In this document: piece after piece, positions 43,922 to 51,860 of the stretch
How the letters are laid out: each line of letters opens with the position of its first letter
How positions within the stretch are numbered: position 1 is the first letter of the stretch
Notes under the pieces: model-generated
What the model was told of the DNA's origin: nothing
Database searches by the model: none
Seen by the model: the letters and a program-made list of their open reading frames with translations, nothing else
NCBI GenBank assembly: GCA_965213735.1
Contig: CBDCAB010000005.1
Location: forward strand, 124,001-188,000
Direction of reading: 5' to 3'
Origin: CALDTK01 sp965213735
Lineage (GTDB): Bacteria > Bacteroidota > Bacteroidia > Chitinophagales > Saprospiraceae
Length of the DNA stretch: 64,000 nt
Translations under genes and position numbers: made by a program

Positions 43922-44281
43922 ATGGCCTTCGATCCCTTTCTTGCCGAACGAATCCGCAGTTACCTCACTCGGCGTCATATTCCCTTTACAGAAAAACGTA
44001 TGATGGGAGCACTTGCCATAATGGTTGATGATAAAATGCTTTGTGCTGTAGCTCAGAGTAAAGCAGATGGTCTGCCACGGCTCATGGCGCGAGTAGGAAG
44101 CGATGTCGCTGATGCTCATCTGGAGCACGAGCAGGTGGTGCCCTGGGATATGTCGAAGCGTCGCATGAAAGACTACTTGCTCATCGGGCTACTTGGCTTG
44201 GACTCAGACGTAGATTTACATGCCTGGGTTGATCGCTGTCTGTCTTTTAACCCTCAAGCCAAGCGCAGCAAAGGTCGCTAG
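43922..44281 (+). CDS. TfoX N-terminal domain protein
   Basis: The 119-residue protein fits the TfoX N-terminal family: KRMMGALAIMVDDKMLCAVAQ, LMARVGSDVAD, DMSKRRMKDYLLIG. The named member TfoX/Sxy activates competence genes in gamma-proteobacteria, but stand-alone N-domain proteins are widespread and mostly uncharacterised, so a competence role is only a possibility. It is the only competence-related hint in the window. Confidence 0.85.
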   Translation: MAFDPFLAERIRSYLTRRHIPFTEKRMMGALAIMVDDKMLCAVAQSKADGLPRLMARVGSDVADAHLEHEQVVPWDMSKRRMKDYLLIGLLGLDSDVDLHAWVDRCLSFNPQAKRSKGR

Positions 44282-44367
44282 CCCAGCGCAAGGACCTCAC
44301 GCCACATTCGCCTAAGCTCACGGACATGTCGTAGTCTTGTGGCGCTCAACCATAACCCGAACTAGCC

Positions 44368-45411
44368 ATGCAAGAAGACCACGGAACGCGCCTCACGCCT
44401 CATTCACGACCGACCCCGCCTACACTGGGAGAGTTTTTGATTGACAATCAAGCTGATTTTCCTTTTGCTTCCGGTGAACTCACACGGCTGCTCAATTCAA
44501 TTCGGCTAGCAGCTAAAGTCGTCAACCACAACGTTAATCAAGCAGGTCTCGTCGACATCACCGGCGCTGCCAAGCACATCAATGTTCAGGGTGAAGAACA
44601 GCAAAAACTAGATGTATTTGCAGATACGACCTTTATCAACACCCTCACAAACCGTGAAATCGTTTGTGGTATCGCATCGGAGGAAAACGAAGATTTTGTT
44701 GTTGTTCCTGGTTCAGATAATGCGCACCGCAAACATTATGTCGTACTCATTGACCCACTTGACGGATCTTCTAATATCGATATTAACGCACCAGTCGGGA
44801 CGATTTTCTCCATTTACCGGCGACTCTCTCCTCCGGGTATACCTGTAGAGCTGGGAGACTTTCTGCAGCCCGGCAACATGCAAGTAGCAGCGGGGTATGT
44901 GTTGTACGGGACTTCCACCATCATGGTCTTTACCACCGGCAATGGCGTGAATGGCTTTACGCTCAATCCGGCGCTTGGAACCTACTACCTCAGTCACCCA
45001 CACATGCACTTTCCGAAACGGGGCAATATCTACTCCATCAATGAAGGGAAATATGCTCACTTTCCACAAGGAGTTAAAGATTATTTGAAGTACTGTCAGC
45101 GAGAAGAAGATGATCGCCCTTATACGAGTAGGTATATTGGGGCACTTGTTGCGGATTTTCATCGCTCCCTGATTAAGGGCGGAATATTTTTATATCCTCA
45201 AACTTCTAAGGCGCCTAATGGCAAATTGCGCCTGCTGTACGAGTGCAATCCAATAGCGATGATTGCTGAGCAGGCTGGTGGAGCAGCCAGTACGGGCTTT
45301 AAGCGAATTTTAGAGGTTAATCCTACAGAACTTCATCAGCGCGTGCCCTTTTTCTGTGGCAATGCTGATATGGTAGCCGATGTAGAGCGGTTCATGGCGG
45401 AGGCTGAATAG
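44368..45411 (+). CDS. fbp: Fructose-1,6-bisphosphatase class 1
   Basis: The 347-residue protein carries the class I FBPase motifs: IDPLDGSSNID (metal-binding), GIASEENEDF, NEGKYAHFPQG, YTSRYIGALVADFHR, KAPNGKLRLLYECNPIA and EQAGGAAS. It dephosphorylates fructose-1,6-bisphosphate in gluconeogenesis. The first about 20 residues are a poorly conserved extension. Confidence 0.97.
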   Translation: MQEDHGTRLTPHSRPTPPTLGEFLIDNQADFPFASGELTRLLNSIRLAAKVVNHNVNQAGLVDITGAAKHINVQGEEQQKLDVFADTTFINTLTNREIVCGIASEENEDFVVVPGSDNAHRKHYVVLIDPLDGSSNIDINAPVGTIFSIYRRLSPPGIPVELGDFLQPGNMQVAAGYVLYGTSTIMVFTTGNGVNGFTLNPALGTYYLSHPHMHFPKRGNIYSINEGKYAHFPQGVKDYLKYCQREEDDRPYTSRYIGALVADFHRSLIKGGIFLYPQTSKAPNGKLRLLYECNPIAMIAEQAGGAASTGFKRILEVNPTELHQRVPFFCGNADMVADVERFMAEAE

Positions 45412-45472
45412 GAGGTGCAAGGCGCGTTCAACCGCTTCCGAGCGGAGCGCCTAGAACTGTGGCGAGATACAA

Positions 45473-46645
45473 TCAGTTTGAACTACGAGCGCGAATCTCG
45501 AATGGATGTCCCCGCTGGCGAAACCATTCAACATCTACAATATGAACTAATGGTTCTTTCGTCACTTGATTAAATATATAGGTGTAGGCTTTGCAATTGT
45601 GGGAGGCTAAAGATTTCACTACTAACATGTGATAATCTATTGTGCCAAGTACTTCAATATTTGAGAAATCTTCATTAGCAATGACCAATTCATAGTGAGT
45701 TCCCATATTTTCACGATCAACATAGCCTATGTAAGCGATAAACTCACCCGGTGCGTACACATCGAAAAATGCTAAGTATGCATTTTCAGCTATTGGAAGC
45801 TCCAAGACTGTACCTTCTTGCGAAAGAACATCAGCTTGCACGAGTAGCCTTTTACTATCGGTGGTAAAGTATTTGTCGCCTTGCTTGACCGCGGCCCGTG
45901 GAAACATCCTCAAGCGCGTAATATCTCCGATCCTATCGCATTGAAAGTGTGGGAGGTTATTCTTAAACTTGTATTGACCATTTTCTAGCTTAAAAACACT
46001 GAACAGTTCAGATTCGCTGGTAAGGTCCGAATAATTCGTTGTCACCATTTCTATATAGACTGAATCACCAAATGTACCACCACCCGCGCATTTTCCCGGG
46101 ATGATACCTTGATAGTTCTCACGTCTAGAAATTTTTTCGATATTCAAGTCATTATCAAAAATAATTACAAGCGGCAACTCCCAAAAAGGATAATCGACTC
46201 TACTCGGGTAGGCCAACGAGCTGCTCACTTCAGCTAAAAGTTTATCCGATCCTTCAATAGGAAAAATATGTTTGAAAATGTACCGATGCTTTTGACAGGT
46301 CGGTGCAGCATTGATCGAGCTATTAGTAAACATTATAATTGAATCAGAAAAATTGTTGTTTTCAACAAACTTACATACATATGCATCCAAAGGAGCCACA
46401 TCCAGCGTCTTTAGAAGGGAACCGTCAGTAAGATCAAATTTCGCGATAGCTACTCCACCGCTTAAGACAGCTACAACCTGTTGATCATCCAATGGAAGCA
46501 CATCTGCGTAATCCCAAAGCGTGGTAATTGATCGATTGGACTCGAACGGATAATCGAGGCTAATAAACTGCGATTGAGCTCCGCAAGAAAGACTCGCGAA
46601 GCTCATTGCAATTGCAGTTAGGCTGAGTACGATGAGACGCTGCAT
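45473..46645 (-). CDS. Hypothetical lipoprotein, probable beta-propeller
   Basis: Met 46645 (MQRLIVLSLTAIAMSFASLSC) gives a lipobox ASLSC; the frame start at 46681 is less likely. The mature about 370 residues contain repeated strand patterns (LPLDDQQVVAVLSGGVAIAKFD, GTVLELPIAENAYLAFFDVY) compatible with a six-bladed propeller of the type seen in Bacteroidota BF3164-like lipoproteins. Base composition is more AT-rich than in neighbours. Function unknown. Confidence 0.65.
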   Translation of the reverse strand: MQRLIVLSLTAIAMSFASLSCGAQSQFISLDYPFESNRSITTLWDYADVLPLDDQQVVAVLSGGVAIAKFDLTDGSLLKTLDVAPLDAYVCKFVENNNFSDSIIMFTNSSINAAPTCQKHRYIFKHIFPIEGSDKLLAEVSSSLAYPSRVDYPFWELPLVIIFDNDLNIEKISRRENYQGIIPGKCAGGGTFGDSVYIEMVTTNYSDLTSESELFSVFKLENGQYKFKNNLPHFQCDRIGDITRLRMFPRAAVKQGDKYFTTDSKRLLVQADVLSQEGTVLELPIAENAYLAFFDVYAPGEFIAYIGYVDRENMGTHYELVIANEDFSNIEVLGTIDYHMLVVKSLASHNCKAYTYIFNQVTKEPLVHIVDVEWFRQRGHPFEIRARSSN

Positions 46646-46827
46646 TATGCTTTGATGAAGGAAAAAGATGGTTGGGATCAACTCGTATGTACACTTAGCT
46701 ACACCGACAAGATACTAGAGGAATGTCAGGCGTAAAATATTTGTTTGGACACAGCGCATAAACTTCTGCTTTATCAGGCAGAACCTATTCCAGGCGAAAG
46801 AGTTAGCGTCGGCCACTGTCCCGTTGG

Positions 46828-47075
46828 ACCGCTTCCGAGCGGTGCGCCTCCGGTAAGAGGTTTCAGATGAGAGTACCCGACGGACCTAATCCAAAGCTTA
46901 TTCTTGCTCGGCAAATGGTCCACGATCTGGACCGTCGCGTACCACGTAGCTCAAGCCTCAACCTGCGCCGCAGGCCTTCTTACCGCCGGAGGCAAAGCGC
47001 CGCAGGCAATCCGCCGGAGGCTTTTGGCGCCGCAGGCTTTTTTCCCGCCGGAGGCTTTACGCGCCGCAGGCCTCC
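46828..47075. repeat. Composite element and mini-hairpin array
   Basis: Contains the hairpin ACCGCTTCCGAGCGGT (46828-46843), GTACCCGACGGACCTAAT (46873-46890), then about seven GCC-NNN-GGC mini-palindromes (46968-47068) with short T tracts. It ends at the stop of the aldehyde dehydrogenase gene and could terminate it. The elements are the same as at 4799-4946 and 5030-5120, but their relative order differs. Bases 46646-46827 hold nothing recognisable. Confidence 0.75.
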
Positions 47076-47076
47076 C

Positions 47077-48501
47077 CTACCCCAAACAAACATTCTTCAC
47101 CTCGCTAAAAAAGCGCATAGCCTCCATACCTCCTTCACGGCCGTAGCCGCTCATGCCAACGCCGCCAAAAGGAGTCCTCAAATCACGGTTCATCCAGGTG
47201 TTGATCCACACAATTCCTGCCTGCAGTTTTGCCGAAAGGCGCATACAGCGATGCACATCCCTACTCCACACCACAGCCGCGAGACCGTAGGAAGTGTCAT
47301 TCGCCAGCGCAAGGGCATCAGCCTCTTTATCGAAGGGCATCAATGACACCACAGGACCGAAGATTTCCTCCTGAATGCATGCAGAATCTTGCGCCAAACC
47401 CTCAATAAGGGTAGGCGACAGGTAGTAGCCACGCTCCCCCTCCGGCAACTCGAGCAGGGTGTGCACCTCCGCCCCCTCAGCACGTGCCAAGTCGATATAA
47501 GCCGCAACTTTATCGCGATGAGCACGACTGACAAGCGGACCTGTTGTGGCCCCACTTTCGGGAGCACCTAATCGCAACTTGCTCGCCTCCTTGAGGAAGC
47601 GCTGCTTGAAATCCTCGTACACCTCGCGCTGCACATAAATACGCGAGCCACATAAGCAAATTTGGCCGCTGTTGGCAAAACTCGAGCGCACCGTTGTTCG
47701 GACTGCCTCCTCAATATTGGCATCATTAAAGATCAAGACTGGATTCTTCCCACCAAGCTCGAGCGAATACTTGATCAGACGCGGAGCAAGCGCAGCAGCA
47801 ATGGATTTGCCTGTACTCGTGCCTCCTGTAAAACTCAGCGCCTTAAGGTCGGGATGATTTACCATCGCTTCGCCTGTTGGCACACCTGTACCGTGCACGA
47901 TATTGAGGACCCCTTTCGGAAAACCTATTTCACGGGCAACATCAGCGAGCAAATGAGCCGTAAAAGGAGTCACTTCGCTAGGTTTGGCAACGACAGTATT
48001 GCCAGCCGCCAATGCGGGAGCAATCTTCCAGGTAAACAGATACAAGGGCAAATTCCAAGGCGATATACACGCTACCACGCCTAGTGGAAACCTCAAGGTG
48101 AAGTTGATCGAGCCACCCGCAGCAGCATGACTTTCGCTGGCAAATTGAGTCGCTGCATCCGCGAAAAACCGCAAATTGGCCATCGCCCGCGGGATGTCCA
48201 CAGTCCTACTCACACTGTGAGGTTTGCCCGCATCGCGACTTTCGGCAGCAACGAATTCCTCGAAACGCGCCTCTATCCCATCAGCGAGTTTGCGCAGCCA
48301 GCTACCTCGCTCTGCTGCAGGCAATTCGCTCCAGGCCGGAAAGGCGCGTTGAGCAGCACGAAAAGCGGCATCTACTGTTTTGGCGGAAGCTGAATGGAGC
48401 TGAGCGTACACCTCCTCAGTGGCAGGATTTTCGATATCGAGCGGGCGCTCAGTGGCGTCGCTGTACCACTCGCCAGCGATGAAATGTTGAACTTGGAGCA
48501 C
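47077..48501 (-). CDS. Aldehyde dehydrogenase (2-aminomuconate/2-hydroxymuconate semialdehyde dehydrogenase type)
   Basis: The 474-residue enzyme starts with GTG at 48501 (LQVQHFIAGEWY). ALDH motifs are ISPWNLPLYLFTWKIAPALAAGN, FTGGTSTGK, catalytic Glu in SLELGGKNP, and Cys in ANSGQICLCGSRIYV, with EEIFGPV near the end. The CLCGSR cysteine context and overall pattern are like the aminomuconate semialdehyde dehydrogenases of tryptophan breakdown; other semialdehydes are possible. A -7 box TACCTTGC is 4 bp before the start codon. The flavin reductase gene lies 15 bp upstream. Confidence 0.88.
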   Translation of the reverse strand: MLQVQHFIAGEWYSDATERPLDIENPATEEVYAQLHSASAKTVDAAFRAAQRAFPAWSELPAAERGSWLRKLADGIEARFEEFVAAESRDAGKPHSVSRTVDIPRAMANLRFFADAATQFASESHAAAGGSINFTLRFPLGVVACISPWNLPLYLFTWKIAPALAAGNTVVAKPSEVTPFTAHLLADVAREIGFPKGVLNIVHGTGVPTGEAMVNHPDLKALSFTGGTSTGKSIAAALAPRLIKYSLELGGKNPVLIFNDANIEEAVRTTVRSSFANSGQICLCGSRIYVQREVYEDFKQRFLKEASKLRLGAPESGATTGPLVSRAHRDKVAAYIDLARAEGAEVHTLLELPEGERGYYLSPTLIEGLAQDSACIQEEIFGPVVSLMPFDKEADALALANDTSYGLAAVVWSRDVHRCMRLSAKLQAGIVWINTWMNRDLRTPFGGVGMSGYGREGGMEAMRFFSEVKNVCLG

Positions 48502-48505
48502 GCTG

Positions 48506-48512
48506 CAAGGTA
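48506..48512 (-). promoter_or_regulatory. -7-like box TACCTTG, 4 bp from the aldehyde dehydrogenase start
   Basis: TACCTTG on the minus strand is followed by CAGC and then the GTG start, so any transcript from it would be nearly leaderless. Confidence 0.35.
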
Positions 48513-48516
48513 GGGG

Positions 48517-49419
48517 CTACGTGCGTTCGGCAGCCATGGCTACCACCAGCGCATAGTCCACTTGATTGTCGGCGAGCAACTGCTGAGCGTAGCGATGAAA
48601 AGCGGCACGACGCGACTCTTCATCACGCTCTGCCTGCAAAGCCACCAATTTATCATCCTGAGCAAGTGCCTCATCTACATCTGCTGCAGCAGGCAAGGCT
48701 TTGGCACCTGCAAGGCGACCTAAATCATTGCCGGTCAGCACTTTACTGGCCCGCAAGTTTTGCGGAAGCGCCATATAACCAAGCGCTGGACCAAGCACAG
48801 GCTGCACAATCGGATACACATTATCACCTGATGCGCGGACGTAAAAAGCGCGGCCAAGACGACCCATCAAATCCAACTTGTGCGGATCGATCCGGTTGCG
48901 CTCATCCAGCACGTCTTCCCGCACGTGGACGCGCAGCACATCACAAATCACGAGGTGACCTGCACCACCTTGGTCGCCGAGGGTGATGATGTCGCGGACC
49001 TTGCACTCCAGCTGAGCGGGCGATTCTTTGACTCGAAAAGCCTTGACAGTATCAGCCGCGAGAGGGGTGAGGCCAGCTGCATCAAACTCGCTAATCTCAT
49101 GCGGCCACTCAATACTTGCCACCGCCATTTGCCGCACGATAGCATGCGAAACCATGTTGATGACGCACTCGCCAGTAGCCCGCACATTGGCGAGCGTATC
49201 CTTGGTGGTATTGTTGCTCACCCTGCGATTGGAGCTGAACACCACAATCGGCGGGTTGGATGAGAATGCATTGAAAAAACTATAGGGAGCCACGTTGGCG
49301 CGACCTTCTGCATCGAGGGTGCTCACGAAGGCAATAGGCCGTGGCCCTACAGTACCGACGATGTACTGGTGCAGGTCGCGGGTGGGCGTGGTGCGGGGAT
49401 CGATAGTCCGAAAAGCCAT
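48517..49419 (-). CDS. Flavin reductase-like FMN-binding protein
   Basis: The 300-residue protein has the flavin reductase-like split barrel: VGTVGPRPIAFVSTLDAEGRANVAPYSFFNAFS, PPIVVFSSNR, KDTLANVRATGECVIN. A helical C-terminal extension follows (about 220-300). Such proteins reduce FMN or act as FMN-dependent oxidoreductases. Placed before the aldehyde dehydrogenase it suggests a catabolic pair, probably for an aromatic or tryptophan intermediate. Confidence 0.88.
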   Translation of the reverse strand: MAFRTIDPRTTPTRDLHQYIVGTVGPRPIAFVSTLDAEGRANVAPYSFFNAFSSNPPIVVFSSNRRVSNNTTKDTLANVRATGECVINMVSHAIVRQMAVASIEWPHEISEFDAAGLTPLAADTVKAFRVKESPAQLECKVRDIITLGDQGGAGHLVICDVLRVHVREDVLDERNRIDPHKLDLMGRLGRAFYVRASGDNVYPIVQPVLGPALGYMALPQNLRASKVLTGNDLGRLAGAKALPAAADVDEALAQDDKLVALQAERDEESRRAAFHRYAQQLLADNQVDYALVVAMAAERT

Positions 49420-49468
49420 GGGCTAAGGTGAATTTGCAAAGCGGCGAAGCTAGCCCCGGCTGCTGGGA

Positions 49469-50134
49469 TCATTCGTCTGTATCGACGGCTACTCCAGCAG
49501 TATCTTCGGCAGCATCAGTCATTAAGCGCAGGGCAGCGCGCAAATCTTTTTCTCTAATCTTCGCTTTCAAACGTATTACAGCAGCACCTTCATCGCCATA
49601 CGCAACTAGAGATATTAGCCTTACCACTCCACGCCGGTTTTGCTTCACGTGGATTTGCACCCCACCTTGCGGAGCGCGAACAATCATTACAGGCTCACCA
49701 TTGCGGCGTTTGATAAATTTCTTATAGTCTTTTAATAGTCGCTGGCGATCATAAGAATCATTATTGGCAAAGGCAGCTATGCGGAGACCTCGAATACGCT
49801 TCAGCAGTTGACGTGTAGCTACATATTCCTCCTCGCTATCAAAATCATCTTTGCCAGATATCATTGCAAGGCGCATAAGCCAGCCAGGTATACCTATTCT
49901 GAAAATTGAGGATCGCTCCATTCTAGGCATCAACAGTGCCCGATCAGCATTGTAATTAATTTTATTATCAGCATCTTCTTTGACGAAAGCTACTCTACTA
50001 CGATTGCGGATACTATCGCGAATCTCACGTTGGCGTTCAGGACTAGGAGCAGGTTTGGTTTCTTGTGGGCGCTCTTGCGCAAAACCCGTTGTACAGAAGC
50101 CGATAAGAAAAGTTATAAGTATAATGTACTTCAT
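49469..50134 (-). CDS. DUF4252-like secreted protein
   Basis: The 221-residue protein has a signal peptide ending TGFAQ, a charged segment (PSPERQREIRDSIRNRSR), then a DUF4252-like core with IPGWLMRLAMI, LLKRIRGLRIAAF and LKDYKKFIKRRNGEPVMIVRA. It is separated from the next DUF4252 gene upstream by a hairpin, so it may be a separate or attenuated unit of the same locus. Function unknown. Confidence 0.7.
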   Translation of the reverse strand: MKYIILITFLIGFCTTGFAQERPQETKPAPSPERQREIRDSIRNRSRVAFVKEDADNKINYNADRALLMPRMERSSIFRIGIPGWLMRLAMISGKDDFDSEEEYVATRQLLKRIRGLRIAAFANNDSYDRQRLLKDYKKFIKRRNGEPVMIVRAPQGGVQIHVKQNRRGVVRLISLVAYGDEGAAVIRLKAKIREKDLRAALRLMTDAAEDTAGVAVDTDE

Positions 50135-50174
50135 AGTTAAAACGAAGGAGGGTTAAAAGTTTAAAAGGGAAGTA

Positions 50175-50205
50175 TAGCCGCACCAGAATCGGGCTGGTGC
50201 GGCTA
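50175..50205 (-). terminator. Hairpin terminator after the DUF4252 gene
   Basis: A perfect 12-bp stem (TAGCCGCACCAG with CTGGTGCGGCTA) and a 7-nt loop lie 14 bp past the stop codon of the gene at 50219. A T-containing tract (CTTCCCTTTT) follows on the minus strand. Confidence 0.8.
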
Positions 50206-50218
50206 ACGTGCAGAGAGG

Positions 50219-50770
50219 CTAGTCCTGGCCTTTCTTGCTGTCGCTGTTGATGTTAATGTCACCGTCTTCAAAAGCCTTGGCGAGCTCGCCAACCCGGTTG
50301 AGGTCGATACGACCTTCAAAGCTGAGGACAGTAAACGAACCAGTCTCTTCACCGACGAGGAGAAGTAACTCGTCGACCAGGCCATTTTGCTCCCGGACGT
50401 AGAAGTCGACATTGGTTTTGTCCTTGTCGCGCACGGTCATGAGCACCTCGTAAGGTTTGGCTCCTACAAGGGTGCGTTTGGCTTCTGCATAAAGCGGCTG
50501 CGGGTTTTTGTCGGTGGTGATGATACGCAGCGAGCGCATGTCTTGCACGACATTGGTGAGCGCTTGCACTTGCTCGGCTGTCATGTCTTGGGTATCGAGG
50601 TTTTTGATTACCGACTCCATGAGATCGAACATTTTGCCGCTGATGTAGACGACGGTGAAGTCTTTATTATCAACGTACTTGGCGAAGTAGGTGCTGATCG
50701 CGTCGTTTTGAGCCTGGAGTACAGAGCTAGCGAGCACAGCGAGGGCGAGAAGGGTGGTGCGGATGGTCAT
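50219..50770 (-). CDS. DUF4252 family secreted protein
   Basis: The 183-residue protein has a signal peptide (about 1-20, SVLQAQ) and the DUF4252 pattern: YFAKYVDNKDFTVVYISGKMFDLM and DMRSLRIITTD. Members often sit in ECF sigma/anti-sigma operons of Bacteroidota, as here (5 bp after the anti-sigma gene). Role unknown; possibly a sigma-factor target or signal component. Confidence 0.9.
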   Translation of the reverse strand: MTIRTTLLALAVLASSVLQAQNDAISTYFAKYVDNKDFTVVYISGKMFDLMESVIKNLDTQDMTAEQVQALTNVVQDMRSLRIITTDKNPQPLYAEAKRTLVGAKPYEVLMTVRDKDKTNVDFYVREQNGLVDELLLLVGEETGSFTVLSFEGRIDLNRVGELAKAFEDGDININSDSKKGQD

Positions 50771-50775
50771 GATGA

Positions 50776-51297
50776 TTAGAGTTTTAAAACTTGGTGAATG
50801 GGTTCGATGCGGCTGACTTCACGGCTGGTGATGCGGCCACTTCTGTCGATTGAATGCGTGACTGTTGCCAGGGCTGCGGAAGTGATTCGTGTTGCCTCGG
50901 CGGGGTCTGTGATTTCGTATTTGCTCCAGTCTATGGCTGTGGCTTGAGCAATGGGAGCTGTAGGATCGGTGCTTTGCTCGGCGTGGAGAAAGAGGCCTAT
51001 TCCTAGGGCCACCAAGATGACAGCAGCTGCCGCCGCATAGACAACCTTGAGCAGTCGCCGACGGTGGACAGTGCGCAGCTGTGGAGGCTGCTGCCAAGGT
51101 CCGGCGGGTAGTGCTTCGGGTGGTGCAGCGCGCATACCGGCGATGGTGTGTTGCACGCCGAAGTAGGCAGCGTCGGCAGCAAACTCAGCTGGCAGGTCTG
51201 GCGCAGCAAGCAGTTGCTTCAGCTCGCGCTCCTCAGCCAAGGAAGTTTCGGCAGCTTCGTAGCGCTCGAGCAAAGAGCGCAGGTGTGAGTGATTCAT
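50776..51297 (-). CDS. Putative anti-sigma factor (single-pass membrane protein)
   Basis: The 173-residue protein has a cytoplasmic helical N-terminus (LLERYEAAETSLAEERELKQLLA), one transmembrane helix (about 83-105, VVYAAAAAVILVALGIGLFL) and a periplasmic tail. This architecture, and its position 9 bp after an ECF sigma gene, mark it as the probable anti-sigma factor, although no zinc (HxxxCxxC) motif is present. Confidence 0.8.
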   Translation of the reverse strand: MNHSHLRSLLERYEAAETSLAEERELKQLLAAPDLPAEFAADAAYFGVQHTIAGMRAAPPEALPAGPWQQPPQLRTVHRRRLLKVVYAAAAAVILVALGIGLFLHAEQSTDPTAPIAQATAIDWSKYEITDPAEATRITSAALATVTHSIDRSGRITSREVSRIEPIHQVLKL

Positions 51298-51306
51298 GAG
51301 GATTAG

Positions 51307-51828
51307 CTAAGCCGAGTTGCGAAAGCTCGGCGCGTGTGATTGATGTAATTGTTGACGCACCTTTTTGCGGGCGCGGTGCAGGTAGACCTTGACTTGGGCA
51401 GCGGAGAGTTCGAGTGCTTCGGCGATTTCATCGTAGCTTTTCTCTTCTACTTCGCGCAGATGAAGGATTGATCGTTGCACTTCCGGCAGCGTATCCATAC
51501 ACGCAAAGACGGCATCTACCGCCTCACGCTGCTCCACGAGCGTATCAGCAGCCAATTCGCGGCTAGCGTGATCGTAGAGTGCGTCGACGTCGCCTGTTCT
51601 CCAACTGGAGTGGCGCATGCGATCAATGGCTAAGTTTCGGGTGGCGCGTATGGCCCAGGCCTCGAGGTTGTCGATGAGGTTGAGTTGTGAGCGCCGATCC
51701 CAAAGCTTGATTAGTACTTCCTGCGCGATGTCTTCACTCTCCTGACCGTTGCGCAACATGCTCGCAGCGAACCGGAAGCATTTGTCCCGCAGCGGGAGAA
51801 CGGTGGTGATGAAGGCCTCGTGCGTCAT
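51307..51828 (-). CDS. ECF-type RNA polymerase sigma factor
   Basis: The 173-residue protein has sigma region 2 (RFAASMLRNGQESEDIAQEVLIKLWDRR, NLEAWAIRATRNLAIDRMR) and region 4 (LPEVQRSILHLREVEEKSYDEIAEALELSAAQVKVYLHRARKKV, split across helices). It heads the anti-sigma/DUF4252 operon and probably activates it. Start at 51828 (MTHEAFITTVLPLRDKCF). Confidence 0.95.
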   Translation of the reverse strand: MTHEAFITTVLPLRDKCFRFAASMLRNGQESEDIAQEVLIKLWDRRSQLNLIDNLEAWAIRATRNLAIDRMRHSSWRTGDVDALYDHASRELAADTLVEQREAVDAVFACMDTLPEVQRSILHLREVEEKSYDEIAEALELSAAQVKVYLHRARKKVRQQLHQSHAPSFRNSA

Positions 51829-51860
51829 TTCAGGGGGCAGACGTGCCGCGGCTCGTTCTG

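Noticed and set aside
43922..44281. TfoX-N protein as proof of a competence system linked to the dispersed motif
   Set aside because: Stand-alone TfoX-N proteins are widespread and no other competence gene is in the window; kept only as a weak hint.
46867..47346. Plus-strand open frame of 159 residues
   Set aside because: It runs through the mini-hairpin array and the 3' end of the aldehyde dehydrogenase gene on the opposite strand; no family resemblance.
2114..49419. A tryptophan/lysine degradation cluster
   Set aside because: Glutaryl-CoA dehydrogenase and the semialdehyde dehydrogenase are 45 kb apart with no pathway genes between.
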